Position numbers and translations under genes: made by a program. The notes beneath the pieces are model-generated. The model did no database searches, was not told the DNA's origin, and saw nothing but the letters and a program-made list of their open reading frames with translations. From Streptosporangium pseudovulgare (GTDB lineage Bacteria; Actinomycetota; Actinomycetes; Streptosporangiales; Streptosporangiaceae), in assembly GCF_014648055.1 (NCBI RefSeq), contig NZ_BMQJ01000037.1:1-34802 (forward strand): 34,802 nt of DNA, given 5' to 3'. Positions 1-7,136 of the stretch are shown here, one piece after another. Positions within the stretch are counted from its first letter, which is position 1, and every line of letters starts with the position of its first letter.

Positions 1-179
1 GTGACGACCCACGCCTTGAACCCGCCCTTGGCCTTGGCGTCCACCTTCAGCTCCACGGCGAACTCCAGCTCGATCGGCCCCACGGTGAAGGCGATCTCAC
101 TGCCCGCCCCGCGCACCGCGGCCGCCAGTAACTCATCCCGGACCGCCTCGACCGCGTCCGCCAGCTCGATCTCCACCAC
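1..179 (-). CDS. trypco2 family protein, 5' part only
   Basis: About 59 residues are visible; the 3' end lies beyond the left edge. The N-terminus reads VVEIELADAVEAVRDEL, then a segment with GPIELEFAVELK and GFKAWVV. This is the pattern of the trypsin-co-occurring domain 2 (trypco2) family, small proteins often found next to trypsin-like proteases in actinobacteria; their biochemical role is unknown. An in-frame TGA at 186-188 leaves only GTG 179 or GTG 176 as start. The GAGGAGG at 181-187 lies 1 nt from the first and 4 nt from the second, so GTG 176 may be the true one. The partner protease, if any, would be outside the window. Family call is from recognised sequence pattern, function unknown. 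Confidence 0.75.
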   Translation of the reverse strand, partial: MVEIELADAVEAVRDELLAAAVRGAGSEIAFTVGPIELEFAVELKVDAKAKGGFKAWVV

Positions 180-188
180 GCCTCCTCA

Positions 189-505
189 ACACCGCACGCC
201 CGCCCGCGCCGCTCGTGCCCCGGTACGGCAGCGGCACCGGGACGCATCACGGGATCACTCACCGTAAAGCAGACGTCCCGCCGACGCCGATGGTTTCCGC
301 GGATCACCGCCGATCCGCCGCTGGCCCCCGGACTGGTACGGGCTCTTTCCCGATCACCATCGGCGTGCAGGCGGGGGCCGAGCAGCAACGGAACGGTCAG
401 TGGCGTTAGTGAGGCCGCCGGGCGCGGCTTACCGCCACTCGCCGTTCCATTGCCGCTCGACCCCCGCCTCACCCGTTTACGGAAGGAGGCCCAGCCGCGT
501 GATGG
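189..505. other. intergenic stretch, no gene seen
   Basis: Upstream region of the trypco2 gene. Open frames here look like chance frames: they are Arg/Ser/Pro-rich on both strands and lack a ribosome binding site. I see no strong hairpin, RNA gene or repeat. Confidence 0.5.
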
Positions 506-712
506 TCAGCGGCGCAGCAGCAGCCGCAGCACGCGCAGGGCTCGGGTGCGGCGGCCGCGGTCGGTGGAGAAGACGTGGCCCGCTGCGAGGACGGCCAACA
601 GCGGAGGCAGACCAAGTACGGGGAAAGGGGCAGTGCCGCGCTTCTTCCCGGAGAAGGAGAAGGAGTTTGTGAGCCACGACCGGGTGGCCGTGATCGTCAG
701 CGAAGACGCCAT
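506..712 (-). CDS. possible small hypothetical protein
   Basis: A 68-aa frame from ATG 712. The first half is weakly coding-like; the second half (LPPLLAVLAAGHVF followed by a basic Arg/Leu-rich tail ending RVLRLLLRR) looks like one hydrophobic segment plus a positively charged end, as in small membrane or remnant proteins. No Shine-Dalgarno is visible before the start. It lies downstream of the beta-propeller gene, beyond that gene's terminator. It could equally be the remains of a longer gene or a chance frame. I do not recognise a family. Confidence 0.22.
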   Translation of the reverse strand: MASSLTITATRSWLTNSFSFSGKKRGTAPFPVLGLPPLLAVLAAGHVFSTDRGRRTRALRVLRLLLRR

Positions 713-743
713 CGTGGCTGCGTTTCGACGCCGTACCTGGCTG

Positions 744-775
744 GGCGCTGCCCGGCGGCATGGCCGGGCAGCGCC
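744..775 (-). terminator. strong intrinsic hairpin after the beta-propeller gene
   Basis: Perfect 13-bp inverted repeat, GGCGCTGCCCGGC at 744-756 and its complement at 763-775, with a 6-nt loop. It starts 5 nt beyond the stop codon of the minus-strand gene at 781. There is no T-run, as is usual for actinobacterial terminators. Confidence 0.8.
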
Positions 776-780
776 GCTGG

Positions 781-2439
781 TCACTTGGTCGGTTCGTAAA
801 CCGTGACGACGTGGCTCGCCTGCGCCGGTCCGGTCTGGCCGCCGCCGGCCCAGTGCGCGGTGTAGGTGTACTCGCCCGCGCTCGGTACGTCGGTGAACAT
901 GTACGACGCACTGGGGTTGATCCCTACCCGCCACTGCACGGTTTCGCCGTCATTGCCGCTGCGGGTGCGCCGGACGGTGATCGTGCCGCTGCGCGGAGCG
1001 GTGGCGCCCGTCACCTGGAGCTGTCCGCTGAACACGAGCCTCGTGCCGGCGACCGCGCTCGTGGGCCCGGTCAGCGTGAGCGTGGTCACGTATCTGACCG
1101 CCGTGGTGAGGGAGGCCTTGCTCCAGCGGTGGCTCTCGTCGCCGTTCCAGAGCACGGTGTAGGTGAGCTCCCCCCCGATCGGTGGCGTGTCGGTGATGGT
1201 GAAGGTTCCGTCCGCCGCGGTGGTCACGCTGGGCAGTTCCGTGCTGGTTCCGTCGGGCAGGGTGCGGGTCACGGCCAGCGGTTGTGCGCCCGGCACGGTC
1301 CCGTCGTCGAATGCCAGTCGTCCCGTCAAAGTGAGCGGTTGCTGCGCGGCCCCGCCAGACTCGGCTGTCAGCGTCAACGTGGAGGCCGGCAGAGTCACGT
1401 CATGGAGCCGCCACAGGTAGAGGTGGTCCGAATCCGTTTTCAGCAGGCTGAAGATGTCGCGGCCGGAGAAGGCAGCACTTCCGTTGACTATCTCACCTTC
1501 CGGGAGGCTTGCGGCATAGATCTCCGCGCCCGAGGCCCTGTCGTACAGCGTCATCCCGCCGGCGGAGAGCTGATTGCGCCCACCCGCGATGTAGGCGCCG
1601 TCCGGGCTGATGGCGACGGTTGCCGGGTATCCCTCAGCCTCGGGACCTTTCTCGTAGCTGTGCACCAGGGCCAAGGTGGCGGCGTCCCACATCTCGAAGG
1701 CGTCCGGAAGCACGAACGCCGAGATCACGTGCGAGCCGTCCGGGGTGACGGCGACATCGTTCAACCGGCCGTGGGAGTAGGTGTGCCCGTCGATCTCGCC
1801 GCGGAAGACAGGAGCGGCACCGCTCACGTCGTAGACGAACAGGTCAGCCGGACTGCCGCCCCCTTCGCCGACCACCAGCGTGTTCCCTGCCGCCGCGAGG
1901 TACGGGCCCGACTTCAGAGGAACCTCGAACGGCGCTGGCTCCGGCGTCGTCACCGACAGGTCGAGGCCGAGGGCGCCGGACGCGCCGCCGCAGCCGTCAT
2001 AGCCGACCCACAGCCGTTCGCCGGTGAGCGCCAGGCTCGATGGGCATCCGTAGGCGGTGAGATCGACGCGCCGGGTGATCTCCCGCGTGGCGGTGTCGAT
2101 CTCGGCCACCTCTCCCGAGCCCGTCAGCGCGGCGTACAGGCGGGTGCCGTCGGGTGTCATGGCCAAGCCGTACGCGCCGGACAGGCCGGTGATGGTGCCC
2201 TCGACCTCGCCTGTGGTGTCCGCGATGACGATGCGATCGTCGATCGAAACGGCGACCTTGTTGCCTCCGACGACCAGGTCGGTGCTGTAGGAGAAGGCGC
2301 CGAGATCGGTCACGGAGTCCTCGGCCGAGGCTGGGGAAACCGGGGCGATGAGTAGGCCGGCTGTCAGGGCCAGGACGCCGGCCAGCGCGCCCGGCCATGA
2401 CAGGGCGGATCTACGAGGTGTCGCGGATAAGAAGCGCAC
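781..2439 (-). CDS. secreted beta-propeller protein with Ig-like C-terminal domains
   Basis: A 552-aa exported protein. I chose GTG 2439 because GGAG sits 6 nt upstream and the protein then starts directly with a signal peptide: basic VRFLSATPRR, a hydrophobic core, and a likely cleavage after SPASA near residue 39. Residues about 40-320 contain YncE/YVTN-like blades (for example MTPDGTRLYAAL, VTPDGSHVISAF, ISPDGAYIAGG). Residues about 355-550 form two bacterial Ig-like beta-sandwich repeats (TLTLTAESGG.., TLTLTGPTSA..). It is probably an extracellular or wall-associated protein for binding or display; no catalytic motif is evident. Alone in its transcript, with a hairpin 5 nt past its stop. 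The longer frame up to 2514 adds an uncoded-looking leader and is not preferred. Confidence 0.88.
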   Translation of the reverse strand: MRFLSATPRRSALSWPGALAGVLALTAGLLIAPVSPASAEDSVTDLGAFSYSTDLVVGGNKVAVSIDDRIVIADTTGEVEGTITGLSGAYGLAMTPDGTRLYAALTGSGEVAEIDTATREITRRVDLTAYGCPSSLALTGERLWVGYDGCGGASGALGLDLSVTTPEPAPFEVPLKSGPYLAAAGNTLVVGEGGGSPADLFVYDVSGAAPVFRGEIDGHTYSHGRLNDVAVTPDGSHVISAFVLPDAFEMWDAATLALVHSYEKGPEAEGYPATVAISPDGAYIAGGRNQLSAGGMTLYDRASGAEIYAASLPEGEIVNGSAAFSGRDIFSLLKTDSDHLYLWRLHDVTLPASTLTLTAESGGAAQQPLTLTGRLAFDDGTVPGAQPLAVTRTLPDGTSTELPSVTTAADGTFTITDTPPIGGELTYTVLWNGDESHRWSKASLTTAVRYVTTLTLTGPTSAVAGTRLVFSGQLQVTGATAPRSGTITVRRTRSGNDGETVQWRVGINPSASYMFTDVPSAGEYTYTAHWAGGGQTGPAQASHVVTVYEPTK

Positions 2440-2522
2440 GTGAAGCTCCGCTCGTAAAAGGTAAGGATGAGCTGAAACTCCCTGATCAAGCCAGAAAGGC
2501 ACGCTTGAAGTCAAGATCTACT

Positions 2523-2660
2523 TCAGTGGTCACCGACGGTCAGGCCGTATCCGTCCTCCACCGTGTCGGCTTCTGAGAGTTCTTTGAGGGCGAGACCGCA
2601 ATCAGGCCCGCCGGCGAACGCCAGGCCGGTGACTGCGGCTGGGCGGCCGTCCAGCACCAT
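2523..2660 (-). CDS. possible small ORF or gene remnant
   Basis: The frame is open from 2717 down to the stop at 2523, and ATG 2660 gives 45 aa (MVLDGRPAAVTGLAFAG...). The acidic, well-mixed composition after residue 15 (LKELSEADTVEDGYG) is more protein-like than the Arg/Pro-rich shadows around it. The open frame begins right after an in-frame stop with no start or Shine-Dalgarno. It may be the tail of a decayed gene lying between the beta-propeller gene and the IS debris. Unrecognised. Confidence 0.22.
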   Translation of the reverse strand: MVLDGRPAAVTGLAFAGGPDCGLALKELSEADTVEDGYGLTVGDH

Positions 2661-3233
2661 GATGGCTGCCGTGGCGGCGGCCGCGTGCCACGCATGGGAC
2701 CGGGCGAGTGTGGCCCGTCAGTGGCTGGCCGAGAGGCCGTGCCGGTGGCCTCCTGGGGCTGACCAGACCAGCCCCAGCGCCGATCATATTGGGCAGACGG
2801 CAAATCCTCTGACCAGCGGCCCGCTGCCCCTTCCTCTCGTACTTGGTCTGCCTCCCAACAGGAGGGCAGCGGAGGCGCCAAGGGCGCCCAGCTGGGAGAG
2901 GATTGTCATGGGTGCGCCCGTTCGCCTTGGAGTGCGCCCCGGGCGGGGTGGCGTGATGCCGGCGACGGTTGCGACGGGCCGGTACACGCCACCCCGTTCA
3001 CCTGCCTGGACAGCAGGTGCGGGACGGGGCCAGCGGGGATGCCGGCGGCGTGGCTCCAGGTTGGGGGACACGAAAGCCTTGTTGACGATCACACCCGATC
3101 TTTGACGAGACGGGATGAAGACGTACACCGCATGACGGATGCTGCCGGCCGCTGACACTCATGAGCTGGAGCGCTGACGATTCCTGACACGCCATCCACG
3201 TCCGCGGGAGGGACCCGGCGAGCGCGTCGGGCA
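2661..3233. other. gene-poor stretch with one inverted repeat
   Basis: No convincing coding frame on either strand; frames are interrupted or of shadow composition. The stretch is less uniformly GC3-rich than its neighbours and leads into a broken IS-derived ORF, so I take it as decayed or intergenic DNA. It contains the inverted repeat at 2944-2996, listed separately. Confidence 0.5.
2944..2996. repeat. 12-bp perfect inverted repeat with 29-nt spacer
   Basis: CGGGGTGGCGTG at 2944-2955 and its exact reverse complement at 2985-2996. No gene adjoins it closely, so it is not an obvious terminator. It could be a structured RNA, a recombination site, or an end pair of a small lost element. Confidence 0.6.
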
Positions 3234-3245
3234 GTTCGCGCGAAC
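3234..3245. promoter_or_regulatory. 12-bp palindrome upstream of the chimeric ORF
   Basis: GTTCGCGCGAAC, a perfect palindrome 43 nt before ATG 3288. It may be an operator of the gene whose 5' part survives in the chimeric ORF. It resembles GTTCGC/GCGAAC-type sites of some actinobacterial regulators, but that link is only a similarity by eye. Confidence 0.4.
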
Positions 3246-3287
3246 CGGCTTTACGTTTTCTGACGGTCTGGGATGCTCGATCCCACC

Positions 3288-3647
3288 ATGGTCGAGACCC
3301 CTTCACCCCCGCCCGGCCTAGACGCCCTAGCCGCTCTGCGCGAGCGACTGCAGGAGCTGTACCGTTACCACGGCAAACCCGGCTACCGCGAGCTGGCCAA
3401 GCGCACCGGCAATGCGGTCAGCCACACCACGGCACACGCAGTGATCCGCTGTCAGAAGCCGCCGCGCTGGGGCCAACCGGAGTTCATCGTCGAGCGCCTG
3501 AAAGCCGTCGGCCGCGCCTCCGTCGAGCACGGCTTCGCGCACCTGAAGACCTGGAGCATCCTCACCGAACTCCGCACGAGCCCCGCCCGCGCCGCCAACC
3601 TGCTCCGCGCCCTGCTCGTCCTGACGAACCTCGAACTCGACCGCTGA
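3288..3647 (+). pseudogene. chimeric ORF: HTH N-terminus fused to transposase tail
   Basis: A 119-aa open frame with two unrelated halves. Residues about 12-68 (LDALAALRERLQELYRYHG.., YRELAKRTGNAVSHTTAHAVI, PPRWGQPEFIVE) match the helix-turn-helix segment that begins many large actinobacterial regulators and WD40/NACHT proteins. Residues about 76-119 (ASVEHGFAHLKTW.ILTELRT, then RALLVLTNLELDR) are the C-terminus of an IS5-group DDE transposase of the VEHGFAHLKNWRILTKLRT type. The bases joining them (3485-3512) match, 26 of 28, a stretch of the transposase fragment on the other strand at 6206-6233. That suggests fusion by recombination at short homology followed by internal deletion. It has no DDE catalytic core. 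It may be expressed as a small DNA-binding protein, but is most likely debris. Confidence 0.75.
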
Positions 3648-3742
3648 CAGACGATCAAGACCGAAGACAGCCGCCCACGACCAGCACGAGCACCCACGAA
3701 CCCCGCCACATCAGCAGCCGCACCAGCGAAAACCAAGATGGT

Positions 3743-3761
3743 GGATCTTCGGTGAAGATCC
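3743..3761. terminator. hairpin between converging genes
   Basis: GGATCTTC at 3743-3750 pairs with GAAGATCC at 3754-3761 around a 3-nt loop. It lies between the plus-strand chimeric ORF and the minus-strand DUF1330 gene and could terminate both. Confidence 0.6.
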
Positions 3762-3774
3762 GACTGGACCTCGG

Positions 3775-4095
3775 TCAGTCGATGCCTTCGACGAGGCGGA
3801 AGTCGCGTTCGACACCGTCGGAGAGGGCGACCAGCGCCTCCTGGTAGGCCGCACTCTCGTACGCCGCGACGGCCTGCTCGAAGCTGTCGAACTCGATCAG
3901 GACGGTGCGCTCGGCGATTCCGGCGTCATGCGCCACGACCCGACCGCCACGGACAAGGGTCCGACCGCCCCCGGCCTTGACGGCCGGACCGGCCAGCTTG
4001 TTGTACGCAGCCAGCTTCTCAGGGTCTGAAATGGTGCGGTAGACGCTGACCCAGTAGCCCTTGGGCTGGAACCTCCAGTGTTGGGATGAGTGCAT
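3775..4095 (-). CDS. DUF1330 family protein
   Basis: 106 aa. PKGYWVSVYRTISDPEKLAAYN at the start, GGRTLVRGG in the middle and VLIEFDSFEQAVAAYES..YQEAL toward the end are the characteristic blocks of DUF1330, small ferredoxin-like (dimeric alpha-beta barrel type) proteins without a known reaction. ATG 4095 lies 5 nt after the stop of the MFS gene, so it is the last gene of the MarR-MFS-DUF1330 operon. A good Shine-Dalgarno is not visible, which suits translational coupling. Its job beside an exporter is unclear; detoxification or substrate modification is a guess. Confidence 0.88.
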   Translation of the reverse strand: MHSSQHWRFQPKGYWVSVYRTISDPEKLAAYNKLAGPAVKAGGGRTLVRGGRVVAHDAGIAERTVLIEFDSFEQAVAAYESAAYQEALVALSDGVERDFRLVEGID

Positions 4096-4100
4096 CTGAC

Positions 4101-5534
4101 TTACGGGTTGGTCTCGGACGAGCGTCGGCGGGCGAGAGCGAGGCTTGTCAGCGTCGTGATCGCCATGGCGCCGATGCCGACCAGCGCCGCGGTGGTGTAG
4201 GCGCTGTCGTCGGGGAAGAGGCGGCCGGGGCCGGTGCCCGCGGCGAGGATCAGGCCGCCGATGGCGCTGCCCAGGGAGTACCCGACGCTGCGGACGACGT
4301 AGTTGAAGCTCATGGCGCTCGACGTCTCGCTCTTGGGGGTGACGGCCAGGATGACGCCGGGCATCGCGGCCGAGAAGCCGCCGACGCCGAAGCCGAGCAC
4401 GCCCATCGCCGCGAACAGTTCGGCCAGGTCCGACCGGGCCGCCGCGAACAGGGCGAACCCGCCGCCGACCACGACGGCGCTGCCGGCCAGGAGCAAGGGA
4501 TCGGCGATCCGCGTCCGGACCCGCGGCGTGAGCTTGCCGGCGACGAACCCCAGCACCGAGAACGGGATGAGGACCAGCCCGGCGACGAAGGTCGTCAGCC
4601 CGAAACCGTAGCCGGCGCCGTGCGGCGTCTGCGCGTACCGGGTGATGAGCGTGAGCAGGAGGTACATGCCGATCCCGCCGACGAACATGGCGAGGTTCGC
4701 CCCGGCGACCGCCGGGTGCCGCACCGCCCGCACATCGACCAGGGGCGTCGTGCTGCGCAGCTCGATGACGGCCCAGACGCAGAGCAGCACCACCGCGACG
4801 ACGGCGAGGCCCGCCGCCACGGCGAGGTGCCGGCTCCACAGATTCCGTTCGCCGGCGAGGAACAGCACCAGGAGCAGCGCGGCGGCCAGGACGACCGCGC
4901 CTGCCACGTCCACGTGGGCGGAGCGGCCTTCGGGGGCTTCGGGCATGGAGCGCCACGCGGTCAGGAGGGCGGCGGCGGTGACGACCAGGCCGAGGCCGTA
5001 GGCGGCCCGTACCCCGCCGAGCTCGGCGAGCAGTGCGGCCAGCGGGTAGCCGACGCCGGCCCCGATGATCGAGACCACCGAGATCAGGGCGATCACGGCC
5101 GCGCTGCGCTCCTCGGGGAGGTGGTCCCGGGCCACGCCCATCATCAGCGCCGTCAGCCCGAGCCCGACGCCCTGGGCCGCCCTGCCGGCCAGCAGCCACG
5201 CGAACGGCAGCGGCAGCACGGTGAGCGCGCTGCCGGCGACGACGATCGCCAGCGTGGCGAGGATCGTGGCCCGCCGGTGCGGGCCGGCTCCGAGCCGGCC
5301 CAGGACCGGCGTGGCGACGGCGCCGCTGAGCAGCGCGACGGTCAGCGTCCACTGCGCGCTGCCGAGCGAGACGTGGAACGAGGTCGCCACGCTGGTGATG
5401 AGCGGCGTCCCGAGGCTGGCGACCGCCGCCACGACCAGAGCGATGAACATCAGGGCGGGAACCAGCAGCCGCGCCTCGGAACGCGCCACCGGGAACGCCT
5501 TCACCGCGCCCCCGCCGACCGGCTGCCCGGTCAC
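4101..5534 (-). CDS. MFS drug-type exporter
   Basis: 477 aa, predominantly hydrophobic with about 12-14 membrane segments, the size of DHA2-type major facilitator exporters. It starts at GTG 5534, which overlaps the MarR stop in a GTGA junction with GAAGG upstream; longer frames run into the marR gene in another frame and are shadows. An early PLITSVATSF block and AQWTLTVALLSGAVATPVLGRLG in the first helices fit the family. Proton-driven efflux of a small toxic compound across the cytoplasmic membrane is the likely role. Its pairing with a MarR regulator translated from the same message suggests substrate-induced expression. The substrate cannot be told from sequence. Confidence 0.92.
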   Translation of the reverse strand: MTGQPVGGGAVKAFPVARSEARLLVPALMFIALVVAAVASLGTPLITSVATSFHVSLGSAQWTLTVALLSGAVATPVLGRLGAGPHRRATILATLAIVVAGSALTVLPLPFAWLLAGRAAQGVGLGLTALMMGVARDHLPEERSAAVIALISVVSIIGAGVGYPLAALLAELGGVRAAYGLGLVVTAAALLTAWRSMPEAPEGRSAHVDVAGAVVLAAALLLVLFLAGERNLWSRHLAVAAGLAVVAVVLLCVWAVIELRSTTPLVDVRAVRHPAVAGANLAMFVGGIGMYLLLTLITRYAQTPHGAGYGFGLTTFVAGLVLIPFSVLGFVAGKLTPRVRTRIADPLLLAGSAVVVGGGFALFAAARSDLAELFAAMGVLGFGVGGFSAAMPGVILAVTPKSETSSAMSFNYVVRSVGYSLGSAIGGLILAAGTGPGRLFPDDSAYTTAALVGIGAMAITTLTSLALARRRSSETNP

Positions 5535-5989
5535 TGCTTCGGCCCTTCGCGGTCCTGGCTTTCGAGCTCTGCCAGATGCTTCAGCGCCGGAAGGGCCGCC
5601 ATCAGCGCCTCGACCTCGTCGCCGGTGAGCTCGCCGATCAACCGCTCGAACGCGTGGACGCCCGCCTGGCGCCGCGTCCGGACATAGGAGGCACCGGCCT
5701 CGGTCAGGCACACCAGCGTGACCCGCTTGTCGGACGTGTCGCCCCGCCGCTCGACCAGGCCGGACTCCTCCATCACCCGGACCAGGGTGGTCATCGCGGG
5801 CTGGGTGACGCCCTCGACCGCGGCCAGATCGGTGATGCGCCGCGGGCCGGTCCGGTCCAGGGTGGCCAGGGTGGCGGCGGACGTCAGGCTCATGTCCCGG
5901 GGCAGGCGTCTCGCGGCCCTGGTGGCCAGGCCGTAGAGGGCTGCCCCGATGGCGGCGGACGCGCCAGGAGTGGTGTCTTGATGGCTCAT
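5531..5989 (-). CDS. MarR family transcriptional regulator
   Basis: 152 aa. A winged helix spans residues about 36-108: LTSAATLATLDRTGPRRITDLA, the recognition helix around VTQPAMTTLVRVME, then the wing RGDTSDKRVTLVCLTEAG. The C-terminal helices would form the dimer interface. It is first in the operon with the MFS exporter and overlaps that gene by 4 bases, so it probably represses its own operon and releases on ligand binding. No Shine-Dalgarno precedes ATG 5989; a TATGCT hexamer 6 nt upstream suggests a leaderless message. Its promoter abuts a transposase fragment. Confidence 0.93.
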   Translation of the reverse strand: MSHQDTTPGASAAIGAALYGLATRAARRLPRDMSLTSAATLATLDRTGPRRITDLAAVEGVTQPAMTTLVRVMEESGLVERRGDTSDKRVTLVCLTEAGASYVRTRRQAGVHAFERLIGELTGDEVEALMAALPALKHLAELESQDREGPKQ

Positions 5990-5995
5990 GCTCGA

Positions 5996-6025
5996 AGCAT
6001 AGCGTTTTTATATTCATAGTTTATG
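5996..6025 (-). promoter_or_regulatory. promoter/operator region of the MarR operon
   Basis: An unusually AT-rich patch. On the minus strand TATGCT (6001-5996) lies 6 nt before ATG 5989, as a -10 element for a leaderless transcript. Upstream is CATAAACTATG (6025-6015), an inverted repeat CATA-N3-TATG that could be part of the MarR operator. I see no clear -35. Confidence 0.5.
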
Positions 6026-6065
6026 GAAATGGTCGACTGGCGCGGGCGGCCTCGACCGCTGGGAG

Positions 6066-6238
6066 CCGGCGGCGATGATCCGGTTGGCGGTCTTCTGGCC
6101 GGTGGTGAGCTTGCGGGCGCGGGTGGCCTTGTGGCCGGTGACGACGACTTGGTCGTTGCAGTCCTTGTCGAGGCCGAGGAAGCCCAGGTCGGCCAGGGCG
6201 CCGAGGCCGGCGGCTTTCAGGTGCTCGACGATGTGGCC
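6066..6238 (-). pseudogene. internal fragment of a DDE transposase (IS remnant)
   Basis: About 57 codons read HIVEHLKAAGLGALADLGFLGLD, then VVVTGHKATRARKLTTGQK and ANRIIAAG. These are consecutive blocks of the IS5-group transposases that normally continue into a VEHGFAHLKNW tail. Here the tail is replaced after IIAAG by unrelated sequence leading into the marR promoter, and the N-terminus is lost before HIVEH. The missing tail type is what appears, on the opposite strand, in the chimeric ORF at 3288-3647. No inverted terminal repeats or target duplications can be assigned. Inactive. Confidence 0.75.
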
Positions 6239-6299
6239 GTGACGGCCCGGTACCCGGCCTCGCCGTCCACGCCGCACCCGCCGACATCGCCGCCGCGCC

Positions 6300-6479
6300 C
6301 GGATCGCCCACATCGAGACCTGCGCCGAGTGCGGCGACGACGCCGAGATCCTCGCCGGCCTCTACGACGAATCGCTGCCGCCTGCCGAGCTCGCCGTCCA
6401 CATCGTCACCGCCCATGACCCGCCGTGTCAGCAACGGAAGCTGTTGACCAGGCTCAATGCGATCGCGTGTACCTGGTAG
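6300..6479 (+). pseudogene. headless fragment of an unrecognised gene
   Basis: A frame open from 6243 to TAG 6477, clearly protein-like from about 6300: RIAHIETCAECGDDAEILAG, then LPPAELAVHIVTAHDPPCQQRKLL. There is no start codon or ribosome binding site; the upstream part runs Arg-rich into the transposase fragment. I read it as the 3' part of a host gene whose beginning was lost with the IS insertion or deletion. The CAEC pair and a later His-X4-His and Cys hint at a small metal-binding fold, but this is speculation. I do not recognise the family. Confidence 0.35.
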
Positions 6480-6600
6480 CAGCTTCGTTGACGGCAGGCC
6501 CCGATGCGGGACGACCGTGCCGGCCGCGTCCCGGACGAGTGGTCATGGGCCGGCTCACCGGATCCCTGACGCGGGGGTGGCTTCCGCCGCGCCGCGAGGG

Positions 6601-6981
6601 TCACTGGCGTCCGGCGTCGAACGCGGTTCTGCTGGCCCCGATCCGGGGGCTGTGTTCGATGGCCCAGCCGGCGAGCGCCAGAGCGGGCGGGATGAGGCTC
6701 TCGCCCAGCGGGGTGAGAGCGTACTCGACGCGCGGCGGGACCTCCGCGTAGACGGTGCGGAACACGAGGCCGTCCCGTTCGGGATTGCGCAGGGTCAGGG
6801 TGAGCATCCGCTGCGAGATGCCGGTGACGCGCTTGTGCAGGTCGGTGAAGCGCATTCGTCCCTCGTCGAGCGTGGCCACGATCAGCATCGTCCACTTGTC
6901 GCAGATCCGGTCCGGGATCGCGCGGATCGCGCGGCCGCCGCCGGCCTCGTTCTGGTACAGATCGGTGGCATGACGCTGCAC
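6601..6981 (-). CDS. HxlR family transcriptional regulator
   Basis: 126 aa. A winged-helix HxlR domain spans nearly the whole protein: IRAIPDRICDKWTMLIVATLDEG, RFTDLHKRVTGISQRMLTLTLR, then ERDGLV.RTVYAEVPPRVEYALTPLG. Most family members carry a redox or ligand-sensing Cys near the N-terminus; here the only early Cys is in RICDKW, where Gly is usual. The start is GTG 6981 in VQRHATDLYQ; no strong Shine-Dalgarno. HxlR proteins usually control an adjacent, often divergent, gene; the next one is the TIGR00725 gene at 7137, but no operator is obvious. Single gene. Confidence 0.92.
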   Translation of the reverse strand: MQRHATDLYQNEAGGGRAIRAIPDRICDKWTMLIVATLDEGRMRFTDLHKRVTGISQRMLTLTLRNPERDGLVFRTVYAEVPPRVEYALTPLGESLIPPALALAGWAIEHSPRIGASRTAFDAGRQ

Positions 6982-7136
6982 CTGTCCCGCGGCGAGGTGC
7001 GGGAGATCGGGCTTAATATCGGGCTTCTGGCCCTGGCGGCCGTGACCTGCTGGCTGGGAGCGGTCGTCTGGCTCTAGCCGTGGGCCCGTGGCGCACCGTC
7101 CGGCCGGTGACGACGGCCGGATGGGAGGATCTCATC

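Noticed and set aside
4086..5687. 533-aa open frame on the plus strand
   Set aside because: Antisense to the MFS exporter, which has clear membrane helices and a coupled start; the plus frame is Asp/Arg/Gln-rich filler.
3500..6070. Simple inversion of the exporter cassette that split one transposase
   Set aside because: Attractive because the halves are complementary, but the right fragment also lacks its N-terminus and the left one shows an internal loss, so a single inversion does not explain the data; kept only as part of a finding.
6971..7078. 35-aa frame with a hydrophobic end (MTLHLSRGEV...)
   Set aside because: It has one membrane-like segment but overlaps the start of the HxlR gene on the other strand and has no ribosome binding site; too weak to list.
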